Origin: Phycomyces blakesleeanus NRRL 1555(-)
Lineage: Eukaryota; Mucoromycota; Mucoromycetes; Mucorales; Phycomycetaceae
Direction of reading: 5' to 3'
NCBI RefSeq assembly: GCF_001638985.1
Contig: NW_017265135.1
Span: 2,595,223-2,659,222, forward strand
DNA length: 64,000 bases
The stretch's first letter is position 1. Each line of letters opens with the position of its first letter. Below the pieces are notes generated by a model. That model was not told where the DNA came from and searched no databases. It worked only from the letters and a program-made list of their open reading frames with translations. Shown one piece after another: positions 26,068 through 37,678 of this stretch. A program made the position numbers and the translations under genes.

Positions 26068-28682
26068 ATGAACACAACTGATTTTGCTCCAATGACTGGG
26101 TCTGGAGGCGGCAGAGTTAACAACACTAGCCCAAAGGCATCCTACGGCAACCAAATGATGCCCGGCCAACAAGATATCTTTGGGTCTGAATTTGAGGGGG
26201 TAAAACGATAACCAAACCAACACAATTATATATATATATTATGTTAAAGAAGTATAAAGTACCTAAACTCAATTCCTAGTCCCACATGGCACTGAGCCAC
26301 CCGTCCGTTCCGTCGCAGCAGTTCAATCACTATGTCCTTCCGCTACACAATCCCTCCCTGACGATCGACCATTCCTCGCCCTATCTAAAGACGGCCATTG
26401 ACCAGGCCAATAGTAGCACTAGTAGCACTGCTAGTAGTAGTACTAGTCATTACCCCAAACCACCTGCTCCCCAACACACGCCTATGTTTGGTCTTGAACA
26501 TGGCTTCCAACAAGAGCCAGCTATGCACATCACGCCTGCACCCATTGTCAAAAGCCAGGCATCGGGCTATGAAGGCTACCCCGTCCACCTCTCGATGGAT
26601 CATCATCATAATCCTAATCATAATCATCGGGCAACTGGAATGCACCCTAAGCTTGGTGGAGGTGGCTATTCTCCCATGGCTAGCTTTCCAAACCTCACAC
26701 CCATGACAACCGGCTCATCCGAGATGTTTGACAAGACAAACCCAATGTACCCTTATATGCAATCCGAGGATCTGATCCTCGGCAGATCCACTCCCACAGT
26801 TCATTTTCCTATGGATCTAGACTACTTTCAATCGTTTGATGGCCAACCGATGATGGACATGCAAGGCAATCAGACAATATATCCCTCTACCTTTGCCATG
26901 GTACCCAACCTCATCGACACCTCTCTGCCTCCTTCTCCACACGGACTTGGTTATCCTGACACCCAAGCCTTGTTTGGCTCAACTCAAGCCCATCTCATTC
27001 ACAAAGTATATAACAATAATGATAATAATATGGCCTTCTTTTATAGTATAATTTCGTTTTTCTATTTCATTTTTTTTTGGTTGTGTTCGTATGTGCGTGT
27101 ATGTGTTAAACTATCTCTTCTATTGTTGTTATTTCTTATAGGACAACTCTATCCCTACCGTTCCTACTCATGAAATCAGTCAATTGAGCCTCTGTCCATC
27201 AATCTCCCACCAAACTCCATCAGGCAACTCTACTAACAACAATCCCAATCCCAATCCCAATAACAACGATCAATCCGAACCCCAGGATGTGTCTCGTAAA
27301 TCAGCCGGTCGTCGCCCCCTTCCTCGGCGTCACACCGTCTCCACTCCTTATAATGCAAAGTCAAAGGATATGCCCAACGATATCAAGGATATCAATCTAG
27401 AGATACCCCAGGCAAAGTTCAGAAAGATGCTCAAGGCCAAGCGACACCGGTCTCTGGGTAGACTTGAGTTACCGCCTTCGCCCAACCTGAGTGAATTTGA
27501 AAAGAGACTCATCGAATGCTCTTCACCATCAATCAATAGCCCGCTTTCGGCCGAACTCGAATTGTTGTCGCATGAGCAATTACTTGAACGTGTGATGGAA
27601 CTTGAACAAGAAAAACGAGCAGTTGATGCTATGAAATCTGCTGCTGAAGATTCCAACGAAGGTAAACTTTCATGAATTATTATTATTTTTTTTGGGAAGG
27701 AAACAATTATTATTTATAGATCTGTGTCTTTGTGTACAATGATTTTCAATTGTCCTCTTTTGTTTTTTATATATCTAATTTATACTTGACATAATTTAGC
27801 TAGCCGCATGATGACAGATATTCACACTGCTGATACTGATGACCAGGCAGATCAAGAGGAGGAGGAGGAAGAGGAAGAAGAGAAACGACAATGTCTGTGG
27901 GCTGATTGTTCGCTTGAACTCAATAACCTCGAAGCGCTCATCAACCATGTAAAAGAAGAGCATATCCGCAGCGGCAAGGTACAATATATTACAATATAAA
28001 TTTATATTAATGTATGTGATTTCAATTGGATAATAATTAATGACCTGCAATTTTTTTTTAAAGGCTCTTTATTTCTGTGGCTGGAAAGACTGTTCTCGTC
28101 GACAAAAGGCATTCACCAAGCGCCACAAGATGCACAACCATCTTCGTACCCACACTGGCGAAAGACCTTTTGTATGCGTTGAACCAGGTATTAATTGATT
28201 TTCTGTTAATTATTATATTTCAGTCAAAAAAAGAAAACAGAAAAAAAATTAACTTCAAAAAAAAATGTGATTTTGTAGACTGTGGTAAAAGATTCTCTCG
28301 CCCTGATTCTCTCACCACTCACGCCAAAATCCATTCCAACATCCGGCCTTATTTGTGTGGATTCAAAGAATGTGGCAAGGCTTACTACCACATGAGATCC
28401 CTGCGCAAACACGAGCGCAGCCATGACATAACAGACGATCGAGCAGGAGGATTGTCTGGTCTGGAGACAAGTCCACCAAGAGCTCTCTTTGGAGAGGCAA
28501 TGGACACAACCACCAATTCGTCTACTACTACTACTTCTACTACCACAGCTATCACAGCCACCAATGGTGTTACTGGTGTTACATCAAATATTTCTGATGG
28601 ACATTTACACTCTTCTTCTGACAATATTTCTCGCTCAGAATCTATGCTTCTGGCTTGGCCCAATGAGAGGGAGACCTTTTAA
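26068..28682 (+). CDS. GLI-type C2H2 zinc-finger transcription factor (6 exons, 694 aa)
   Basis: Exons: 26068-26199, 26280-27005, 27142-27661, 27800-27978, 28064-28187 and 28279-28682; phases close and give 694 residues. The first 480 residues are disordered and rich in Pro, Ser, Asn and His. A basic stretch RRPLPRRHTVSTPYNAKSK and an EQEKRAVDAMKSA helix follow. After an acidic run come four C2H2 fingers from about residue 492. These are CLWADC with HVKEEH, CGWKDC with HLRTH, CVEPDCGKRFSRPDSL with HAKIH, and CGFKECGKAYY with HERSH. The C-x4-C spacing with Trp and the tandem order match the GLI/ZIC-like group known in fungi. It is presumably a nuclear DNA-binding regulator with unknown targets. 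The Thr/Ser-rich tail has a short polythreonine tract. Confidence 0.9.
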
Positions 28683-28940
28683 GAAGAAGAAGAAAAAGAA
28701 AGAGTAGTATAATCTATCAACTATACAAGAAGAACAAGAAACAAAAATAACAAAATAGCATACTTCTTCTCTCTCTCTCTTTATCTTTCTCTTTATTTTA
28801 TTTTTATTTTTTTATATATTGCATCCCAAAAATTCATTTGTGCCTTACATTTGTCTTCTTGCCCTTTGAAATAAGGAGAAGCAACTGCTATAAAAGAGGG
28901 TTGGAAGACATATGTATTGGCTTGAGCTGTATGTTTTTTG

Positions 28941-29005
28941 TTTTATTTTATTTTATTTTATTTTATTTTATTTTATTTTATTTTATTTTATTTTATTTTA
29001 TTTTT
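28941..29005. repeat. TTTTA pentanucleotide tandem array
   Basis: About thirteen near-perfect TTTTA units are read directly, about 260 bases after the stop codon of the zinc-finger gene. Confidence 0.9.
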
Positions 29006-29132
29006 TATTTTTACTTTTATTTTATTGTTTTTTTTCCTCTATTTTCTCTCTATATTCCTTTTCTTTATACCATGCCCTTGTAACATTTTTTTGTTTGTAT
29101 TGTGCAGTTTACCATAAAGTACTATCTCTCTC

Positions 29133-29215
29133 TATATATATATATATATTTATATATATATTTATATATATATTTATATATATATTTATATATATATTTA
29201 TATATAAAATATATA
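29133..29215. repeat. TA-rich 12-mer tandem array
   Basis: TA steps are interrupted by TTTA at a regular 12-base period, repeated about five times. This is a higher-order repeat rather than a simple TA run. Confidence 0.8.
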
Positions 29216-29516
29216 TTTGACAGGACTTGACAAGGCCACTTATCTCTGAAATTTAAATCAATTTATAAAATTCCCAAATAGACAAATTCACGATTTCATA
29301 ATTTCAAAAGTCATAAATATAAGCGTACAAGAAGTACGATTATAAAACATGGTGTGACGCAAAACGTTTTTTTTTTAATTAACCAGAGAAATAGTACAAA
29401 GTACCTATTCTAAAGTATATACTGAGCATCTTGCTTTTATATATATTTTCTATTATTTTAGGAGATATACATACATATATAGTACAGCTTAAATTGTATA
29501 AAGGATTGGGTAAAGA

Positions 29517-30461
29517 ATGCCAAAGACTCCTCCTCTTCTGATGCCTACTGTAAGAGATGGCTATCTAAGTAGAGATTACCAATACAATGATACTGGTCTA
29601 TGGCAAAGAGCATCCCAGGAAGACAATCCATACGATCCCAGCTGGACCCCTGATCCACTTTGTGAAACTGAGCAAGAGGCCACTCAAGAATACAGAACGA
29701 TCTTTAATCAAAATGGAATCTATGGATCCCACTCAGAGACAAGCACTCTAGACCATTTGGAACCATCTCAGCCTCAGCACATAAATGAATCCAAGGTAGA
29801 TTGTTTTTGTTTTTTTTTTTTATATAAAAAAGAAATCAAAGCGTTTCACCAGCAGATATTAACTTTCTTGGTCTACAAGGACCAGATGGGGACTTTAGAA
29901 AACAGGCAATCTTAAGTACAACAAACATCGACAATCTCAATCTAATTTAGAGCAATGAATGAATGAATAAATGAAATTAGACCAGAGTATTCTACTCAGC
30001 ATTTACCAAACTCTACCATCCCCTCTGTGCTGAGCGAGGAAGCAGCTGGTAAATATAGACAGACAGACAGACAGAGTTCTAGAGACTGATATAACTGTAT
30101 TAGAAATCAGAGAAATGATCAATATCCTATTGGTAAATACTTTGGACATCATTCGGTAAGCCATGATAAATTTTGCATTTATAGCTATATATATTTATAT
30201 ATATATTTAATCAATCAATTGTCTTTTAAATATATACAAATAAAATATACATATAAAAATAGTCAGACAGAAGAAGGCCAAAACGGGCTGTTGGATAGAC
30301 TGCGAAACCACAGTAGATTCTTGGAATCCAGAGGACAAAGTATTACCATAATCTGGCAAAACATCCGATCACACGCAATTAGTATCACAGAAGTACCTCA
30401 CAGGGACCTTGAATTCACCCGTCAAGAAACTAATCTGGGAGGTCAACAAAGACCCGAGTAA
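29517..30461 (+). CDS. Hypothetical gene of unknown function, exon joins partly unresolved
   Basis: The start at 29517 opens a 93-codon exon (to 29795) beginning MPKTPPLLMPTVRDGYLSRD and rich in Glu, Gln, Pro and Ser. A 57-base GT-AG intron follows. At the right end, an exon at about 30077-30155 (LETDITVLEIREMINILLV) joins in perfect phase through GT-AG to 30263-30461. That last exon contains GLLDRLRNHSRFLESRG and ends LGGQQRPE. Between them, segments at 29853-29950 and 29981-30048 look coding, but their phases do not join cleanly with the flanking exons. One join would need an intron of only 28 bases. No known domain is seen. Part of the middle resembles 49.98-50.05 kb. It could be a real gene with odd splicing or a decaying one. 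Confidence 0.4.
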
Positions 30462-32633
30462 TTCTAGTTCTCATTTGCATTCTTCCATATATATTCACAT
30501 TAAACAATATGATAATTATCTATCCATTTCACAGAAGAAGAAGAAGATAATATAACAAATAAAGCAAGGCTAAATTACAGTCTTTTTTTTTTAAAAAAAA
30601 AAAAGTAAAAAATCAAAATCAAAATCAAAATCAGAATCGTCATTTCAGAACTTGATGTCGTCCAAAAAGAAATGGTTTTGCTAAAAAATGAATTAGAGTT
30701 TCATTTCATCAACATTTGCTCTTTCTATTATGTTTCTATAATTGGTCTTTTATAACGCGAATCCAAAACACACGCACATATATTTATAGTCAAATGTTGG
30801 TGACAGTAAGAATAAATAAATAGAAGAAGAAAAAGAATACCATGAATGATTTATTTTATATAAAGTATATCTAGTCAAAGTTTCCAATATGTTAAAAACC
30901 CAGTTAAGAATAAATTATTTTGAAGTAACTTGGGGTGGACAGACTGAAAAGTTCAACAAAAAAAAAGTTCAGGCAAATCTGACTAACTAGTCTTCTATTA
31001 TCGATTGGATTGAAAATAAGTGCATGTTTTTTGTAGGAGAGATGGTTTTATGAATAAATTTTATATAGTATGCATTTGAACTAATTTTTCGTATCTTTTC
31101 TTTTAACAAAAAAAAAGTTCAAAGTCAAATTTTATCTGATTTGCCAAGTTCATTTTGAACTTTTTTTTAAAAAAAACTTCTCGGTCTGTCCACACCAATT
31201 GTTGGTAGAAAATCTGTTCAAAATTCGTGAGTTCAAAAGCAATAATTCTCATTTGCACAAGTATTGTAGTATAGTTCGATATCGCCGTCTATATGTTCTT
31301 CATTAAGAATTGATAATAAAACGCACATATATATAAAAGACTTTAAATCTTTCGGTATTAATTTTTTTTATAATGAGGAAGATGAAATGACAAAATGAAC
31401 GGCATCCTATTCTATTGTATCTTGTTTCTTCTTCTTCAAGGGTCAAGTTTGAATTATATGAATTGGTTGGCTTTCGTTTATCTTCTTTTTCGACAGACAA
31501 GAGTGGTTTGCAAGATTGAATAATGTTATCAGATGCTTAAATGATATTAAAAAGTAAGCAATTCTGCACAATCTAGGCAAATTAACAATGACAACAAAGC
31601 AAATGCATTTATGTGGGCATTAACAACAATAAATGTTGTCATTGCTATTTATGAATCATCATAGTTCAACCTTGCCCTGGGAGAAGGCAAGATATAATAG
31701 GGATCTTTAATGGACAACAAAATAAATGACGAATGATTGATGATGGATAGAAAAATAAAAGACTAAAGATTAATTATAGAGACAGAGGGAAGATATGCTC
31801 TTAATTTTTTGTATTACTCGACGAACCAGATAAGTAAATTCAAATGAAGTAAAGCGACTGATACATAACTTTCATGTTACTACATCACCAGAAGCCTTGT
31901 TTCATGACTTGATTTTGTAAAAATAATAATATTGATAATCAAATTGCTGGTTCAGAGAGGGGGGAAGTGAAATTTTTAGAATTGTGAAGAAGATTCAACG
32001 AGCCCACTGATATATTCCATTTTTTGACAGAAGTATAGTTGTTTTGTAACATCATAAATAAGTAATAATTCGCTTGGCTGATTTATACTTTTGGAGCAAG
32101 TAAACGCCAAGATGAGACAGAGGAGAGAAAAAGAGGGGTTTCGGTGTTACTGTTGTTGTTGCAAGTATCGATAATTGACACACAGTTGTAATACAGCAGA
32201 TGTTTATTAATATTTAATGAATTTTCAATTTGTAGCTTGACAGGCCTCTTTTACTACACGGGTTATGAAACGTGTATTCTCGAAATAATAATATTAAATA
32301 TAAAAGTAGTTCATTCTTACTGTTTTTATTCTTTAGGCTCAGTCTAAAGATTGAGGTGTGAACAAAGAAAAACCTGAGCTTAAGCTAGTTGATTTTATTG
32401 GCTAAATATTAATATAATTTTTATTGGAGACTTGGTAACCTTTGCTTGGTCCGCAACCCTTTTAATTTGAAGACACGCAAAGGATTACGCAAGGCGGCGT
32501 AAGCCTCTTATCCCGTTCTGGATTTGTACACCGTGCTAATGCTGGTATATAATATTGGGACTTCAAAACCTCCAAAGAAAAAAAAATATTAGTATCATCA
32601 TCATTTTAATCACTTTTACCCAACTTCTAAAGC
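30462..32633. other. Gene-poor region carrying a MITE-like element
   Basis: Besides the element at 30930-31198, no gene is supported. Short AT-rich ORFs such as 31303-31500 show no motif. The right end should hold the MGST3 promoter. Confidence 0.4.
30930..31198. mobile_element. MITE-like non-autonomous DNA transposon
   Basis: The two ends are inverted copies: 21 of 24 bases match from 30930 inward and from 31198 inward, with the common core GTGGACAGAC. Just inside both ends are A/T tracts followed by AAGTTC-type words and then GGCAAATC words, also inverted. The total length is about 269 bases with no coding capacity, which fits a MITE. I could not define a clear target-site duplication, and no second copy was seen in the window. 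The transposase family is unknown. Confidence 0.65.
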
Positions 32634-33221
32634 ATGTCTAGCATCACCATTCCCTCCCAATACGGCTACGTATGTTTAAACCAAATAAACAGACAGAAAA
32701 ATAAAGGCTTACCTATACATCATTATTAACATTATTTGAAAATCTAGGTCCTTGCTACTGCCCTCACCAGTGTTATCTACCTTGCCTCTCTCTCCATCAA
32801 GGTTGGTAGCGCTCGTAAGGCCGCAGGTGTTCCCTATCCCTATGGTAAGAATCGTACCGATTGATTTATTGATTATGTAAATTTGTTTATTAACCGTTGA
32901 TTTTACTATTATGTAGCATATGCTGAGAAGGCTGAAGCAGAGAAGGACCCCAAGAAGAACATCTTCAACTGCACTCAACGCGCCCATCAGAACACCCTTG
33001 AGTTCTTCCCCATTTATATCACTCTCTTGTTGATGGGTGGTATCAGCCATCCTATCATTGCCACCTCCTCCGGTGCTGCCTGGTTGATCGGCCGTTTCAT
33101 CTATGTCAGTGGTTACACTACCGGTCAACCTGCTAAGCGTATTCCTGGTGCCGCCGGTCAGCTCAGCTTGTTGGCCAACTTGGCTGCTTCCTTCCATACC
33201 GTCTACCGTCTCCTTGCTTAA
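32634..33221 (+). CDS. MGST3: Microsomal glutathione S-transferase 3, MAPEG family (3 exons, 145 aa)
   Basis: Exons: 32634-32669, 32748-32844 and 32917-33221; phases close and give 145 residues, close to human MGST3 (152). It is a small integral membrane protein of the ER or outer mitochondrial membrane with glutathione transferase or peroxidase activity towards lipid hydroperoxides and electrophiles. Diagnostic parts are SARKAAGVPYPYAYAEKAEA, FNCTQRAHQNTLEFFP (the MAPEG glutathione-site motif) and a last hydrophobic pair around GGISHPIIATSSGAAWLIGR. GC content and codon use are richer than in the neighbours, suggesting high expression. It converges with ligase copy B, 227 bases away. Confidence 0.95.
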
Positions 33222-33448
33222 AATAACAATAATCCTTTCTCTCTAGATTCTATTTTTTTTGTCTTTTTTTTAAAAAAATCATCATACGCAACATCTTTAT
33301 TCAACATATTTCGTAGTTCTTTAACTAATAATAAATTCTGATTTATACAATAATCATGCTTGTATATATATATTGGTTTGATTTTGTAGACACTTTGTAA
33401 GAGTCACCTTTAATTTGTTCTCTCTGTCTGCAAAATAATCTATAATAG

Positions 33449-35758
33449 TTATTTTATAACGGGTGTAGGGCTAGGTAAAGGTGTAAGAAGCCCAAGAGAA
33501 CTGTGGAGAGGGTCTACTTTCATTGGCTGTCCCATTTGATGCCGAAGAGCGTTGCGCTGAACCTTTCCCAGCGGAGATCTCGGAAGCTCACTGAGAATTA
33601 CAACACCTCCTCGGAGTCTCATCTGTTCAGGGAGTCGACTGTTTGCATATTCTACAAGCTCTTCTTCAGTCACACTCTTTTTCTCTGAATATGAAAGGAC
33701 AACGAATGCCTTTGGGACCTCGGTAGCCATGTCTTCCACGTAGTGTCCCACTGCACAGCATTCAGATACTTCTGGGTGTGTGATCTATAATGCCAACAAA
33801 TAATAATAAATTGTAATTAGGTTGAGCACACACGCACGAGAGAGAGAAACTATATATGCTTATATACGCTTATATATGCTTATATATGTATATGCATTAC
33901 CAATACGTCCTCAATTTCAGGAGGAGTAATCTAAATGATTCAAAAAGTACTGTTAAAAAGAGGTTCTATTTTTCTTTTCTTCTTTCTTTCTAGAAAGAAA
34001 CTCACGTGGTAGCTGTAATACTTTATCACATCTTTAATGCGAGACATATAGTAAAAGTAACCATCCTTGTCGACCTTAAACAAGTCGCCACAATGGAAGA
34101 ATCCTTCTTCATCAAATGCCGCTGCTGTTGCCGCTGGATTATTGTAATATCCCTACAGATCATGGACTTTTGTTAGCATTGGTTCTGGTATCACTATTTG
34201 ACTGTTACTTACAGGCGTAATAGTATGACCCTTGAGGCAAATTTCGCCTACTTCTCCATCTTGGACTTCTAATTAAAGACTCTGGCATTAGTATAATGAT
34301 GTATAATATATGTGCTGCATTTGCTTTATATTTATTCAAAAAGCAGCCGCCAATGTACCATTTCCATTTTCGTCTACTAGTTTGGCGGAATATCCATAAC
34401 AAAGTACACCTACAGCATCTACAAAATAAATGAATAGAAAAAAAGTATGTTAGTACGTGCTGTTTAGTATTATATATCTATATTACTTCTTTCAATAGAT
34501 TCTGGGGTCGCTTTCAAAGCTGATAATACTTCTGTCATGCCATATACATTATATAAGGCAATCTTGTGGCGCTCTTTGAAGCGAGCCATAGTCATTGGGT
34601 CTAGTGCAGAGCCTGCACAGTAGGCAAGAGTCAAGGAAGAAATATCATAGTTATCCACCAAGGGCTCCCTCGCCAATGCAGCAGCAACCCACGGCTGGAT
34701 CACAAGGATCTGTATCTTGTGCTTTTGAACGGCTTCGCAAAGGGCTTGGAACGAAAAATCCTTCATGAGGTAAATTTCTTGCCCCTCTTTGACAAACAGG
34801 GTCATGGTTAGCATAAGTGAACTTGCGTGTGCGTTCTTGGCATAGGACAAGTAGCGTGTTGTTGGAGAAGCACATGGGTCTTTGCTATTCAGCATGGATA
34901 CCATGAGTAAATTTCTAGAGTATTAGGGATAAAATAATAATAGACGGTTTTAGGGTTATGATTCTGCATAGAATAAAGTAAAAATAAAAATAAAACCTTA
35001 CGTGAGTATTACAGACTTTTTTGTGCCTGTTGTTCCTGAAGTATAATAAAGAAAAATCGGCATTGTACGAAGCTCTTGAGGTGTCAGCTTTACAGGAACA
35101 GCCGGAGTCGAGTGGTTCATAAGCACACTGCGGAATGGCCTGATTCCATCAATAGATTGGTCACCAAAAACAAGTATATGAGTGTCTTGAAGACCGACAT
35201 GCTTGGCAGCCATTCTGACGGCACAAAGGGTGTCCTTGTGAGCAATTATTAGCTTTGGGTTGACAGTTGCCGAATCCTTTACAACATTCTCGTCTCCTTC
35301 TCCATTGCGTATACTGGCAGTAATTGCACCTATAAAATAATATCAAATTTATGCGTGAGCATACAGAAATTCTAAAGCGCTGTTTTTCTTAACTAACCAA
35401 TGACATGTGGAGCATGAAGAGCAACTGGCCAGTCCAACTAGAGAGTAAGAGTTGGATTTTTTTTTATAAAAAAAGATATTATTGTTATTAAAAGAAGTAC
35501 TTGTATATTGTATTAACTTACATGGTTTGGAGCACAGATTGCTACGACATCGCCAAAACCAATGTTATACACATCTTTGAGGCCTTGAGCAAAAATAAGA
35601 ATTTCTTGCTTCAAAGACTTTCGAGTAAAGTAGTGTTCTGGCTGATCACAGTCTATGAACAATTTATTGTCTTCTGGTGTTATTGTATTCTGCTCAAACA
35701 GTGCCTCAAAAAGAGTGATTTCAGGAGACACGACTGTAGGTTGGCTTGAATAATACAT
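33449..35758 (-). CDS. 4CL-like adenylate-forming ligase, copy B (9 exons, 553 aa)
   Basis: Minus-strand exons: 35758-35522, 35437-35398, 35329-35002, 34914-34487, 34418-34359, 34268-34213, 34152-34006, 33930-33901 and 33784-33449; phases close and give 553 residues. Exons 2-4 and 6-8 have exactly the lengths seen in copy A. Motifs are YYTSGTTGTKKSV, the NAH motif within SYAKNAHASSL, VYGMTEV, SRIKDVIKYYSYH and the lysine motif PRSPLGKVQR. The C-terminus ends VIK, with no PTS1. It is the first member of a head-to-tail array of four. An in-frame extension upstream of the start (to 35935) is open but is not conserved in the other copies. The reaction is carboxylate adenylation or CoA ligation by family; the substrate is unknown. 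Confidence 0.92.
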
Positions 35759-37678
35759 GCTTTGAATTAAATGAATAAAAGATGAGATGAGTAAAAGAAA
35801 AAGCTTATTACCTTGTCTTTTTGTCTTTAAATACATTTTGGGATGCACATTGGTTCTATATGGCAAGAACAAAACGGTGGATAGTTTATTTTTGCTGTAA
35901 GGTAGTGCATTTGCTCTGCATACAACTAAAGCCAAAAACCAAAGAAAAAAGGTGAAAGCTTTCTGCGTTTGTTCTGTAAGGCAATATACTTTTTTGGGTT
36001 GCCTGGCTTCCTGATTTGTGGGTGGGTGTATGACCGATGGTATCGAATAAAAGTTAATATTAAGAACCCTCTACACCAAAGAATTGGCTTTCTTGGATGT
36101 CTAAAGAAGAATAGCCAAAGGATACTATGTGAGTGTGTCTTATTAGATAGCTTGTACCTGTTCATCTGAAATAGTGAGGTTAGGGTAGCATATGGTAGGT
36201 TTATCCATATTAATTCCAACCAAAGCATAATTACTAGGAATTTAACTTCTACTATGCTTCACCTATAAAAAATAGGCTCAATTGATTTACCACGGCATAT
36301 AAATCTACTCCATTCATCCGGCTTATTACCCTGGGTTGATCAAAAGAGAAGCCATTCCCTATAGTCCCTGATCTGTTGATTCAGAATATGCTGTATTTCT
36401 TCTAATATCCCTATAATTGTATATATAGAACAATAAAAAATAGTATGTAGAGTATCATGAAGCATACCCATAGTATTCTAACGTTTCTTAGCAAGTCATA
36501 TATATAATATGTATGTTACATTCAATAGAACAAATAAAAGCTAATTGGTAACAAACAGTAAACCGGTTTATTTTTACTCTTATAAATTCGAAAATAATAT
36601 ATTATTTATATACAAAGTATATATTGATATATCTAGAAATATGAGGTTTTATTTAGGCCAACTACAAGTATATTGGTGCTTTGGGCTTAATGATTCAGAA
36701 GAGCATATCTTTGGGTAAAATACTTTAGACGTATTCCTTGATAATTTAGTTTTTTTTGTATTATTTATTGGAGAGTAAACTCATCAGTGGACCATAAAGG
36801 CACACATGTATATTTATATGTATATGTAATGAAATAATAAAGAGCTACAAGGGATATTCCGTCTTTTGAGCATCTAATAACTATAGTAGCGATTATGGAA
36901 GTAAGGTGGGCGTTCCATATTACTTCATCAACCCCCCCCCCCCTTTTTTTTTTTTTAAGTAAACAGACTTCTCCAGCACTTATATCCCTTGATAAAATAT
37001 ATTCCTCAGCTTAAGGTGAACTGGTCAACTTACAATAAGTAAAAGGCCAAAGTAGTGTATATGTTTATGGTTGAATTCTTGTATTGTATACATGTGTCTT
37101 TTCTGCGCCATAATTAATATCAAAGGAAGAAGGAAAAGTCAGAACCTAACTGTGCAAAAAGTATTGTGTACCAATTATATAAAATGAATTTTTACCAGAC
37201 CCCAAAGCTAAGAAAGCGTATGCTGTATTTGACAAGTTTTGAGCCTTTTTTTTTTATGGGTGCAACTTTACAAAAAAAAATTATGAATCAAAATATGTTA
37301 GATCCAAGATTCGAGATGCAGTTATTAAGTGACTTGCATATTGTCTCTATACTAAATAGCATTTGCTTGTTGAAGTCAAGAAGGTAGGAGGGAAATGTTA
37401 TGATAGAATATACGATGGCTTACTTTACAAAGCAATAATATAAATCTAACAAAAAGTGATATACTCCTTTATAATATGTCATTTTTGAGAGGACCAACAC
37501 ACACACACACACACACACACTGTATCTTGTTTAAATGATTTTTTCTGTAATTCATATACTTAGAAATATATATATATATACGTATGCTGGTTTAAATCCA
37601 AAAGGTTGGCACAATACGTACATATACTTGTTTATTTAATAGGTTCGTTATATTTATATTTTTACATGATGCAAGTGA
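35759..37678. other. Intergenic spacer between ligases B and C
   Basis: About 1.9 kb with no supported gene. It holds a C-run joined to a T-run at 36931-36956, a CA repeat at 37498-37520 and a TA run near 37568-37580. It should contain the promoter of copy B and the 3' end of copy C. Confidence 0.4.
36931..36956. repeat. Homopolymer C tract joined to a T tract
   Basis: About twelve C are followed directly by about thirteen T. A C tract this long is exceptional in this AT-rich DNA. Its exact length may be affected by sequencing. Confidence 0.8.

Larger units (their letters stand above)
28683..29516. other. Repeat-rich intergenic region
   Basis: It contains the 3' end of the zinc-finger gene, the ATTTT array and the TA-rich 12-mer array listed separately. 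ORFs over these repeats are artefacts. Nothing else is supported. Confidence 0.5.

Noticed and set aside
28912..29220. Overlapping Phe/Tyr- and Ile/Tyr-rich ORFs of about 80-100 codons
   Set aside because: They are translations of the TTTTA and TA tandem arrays.
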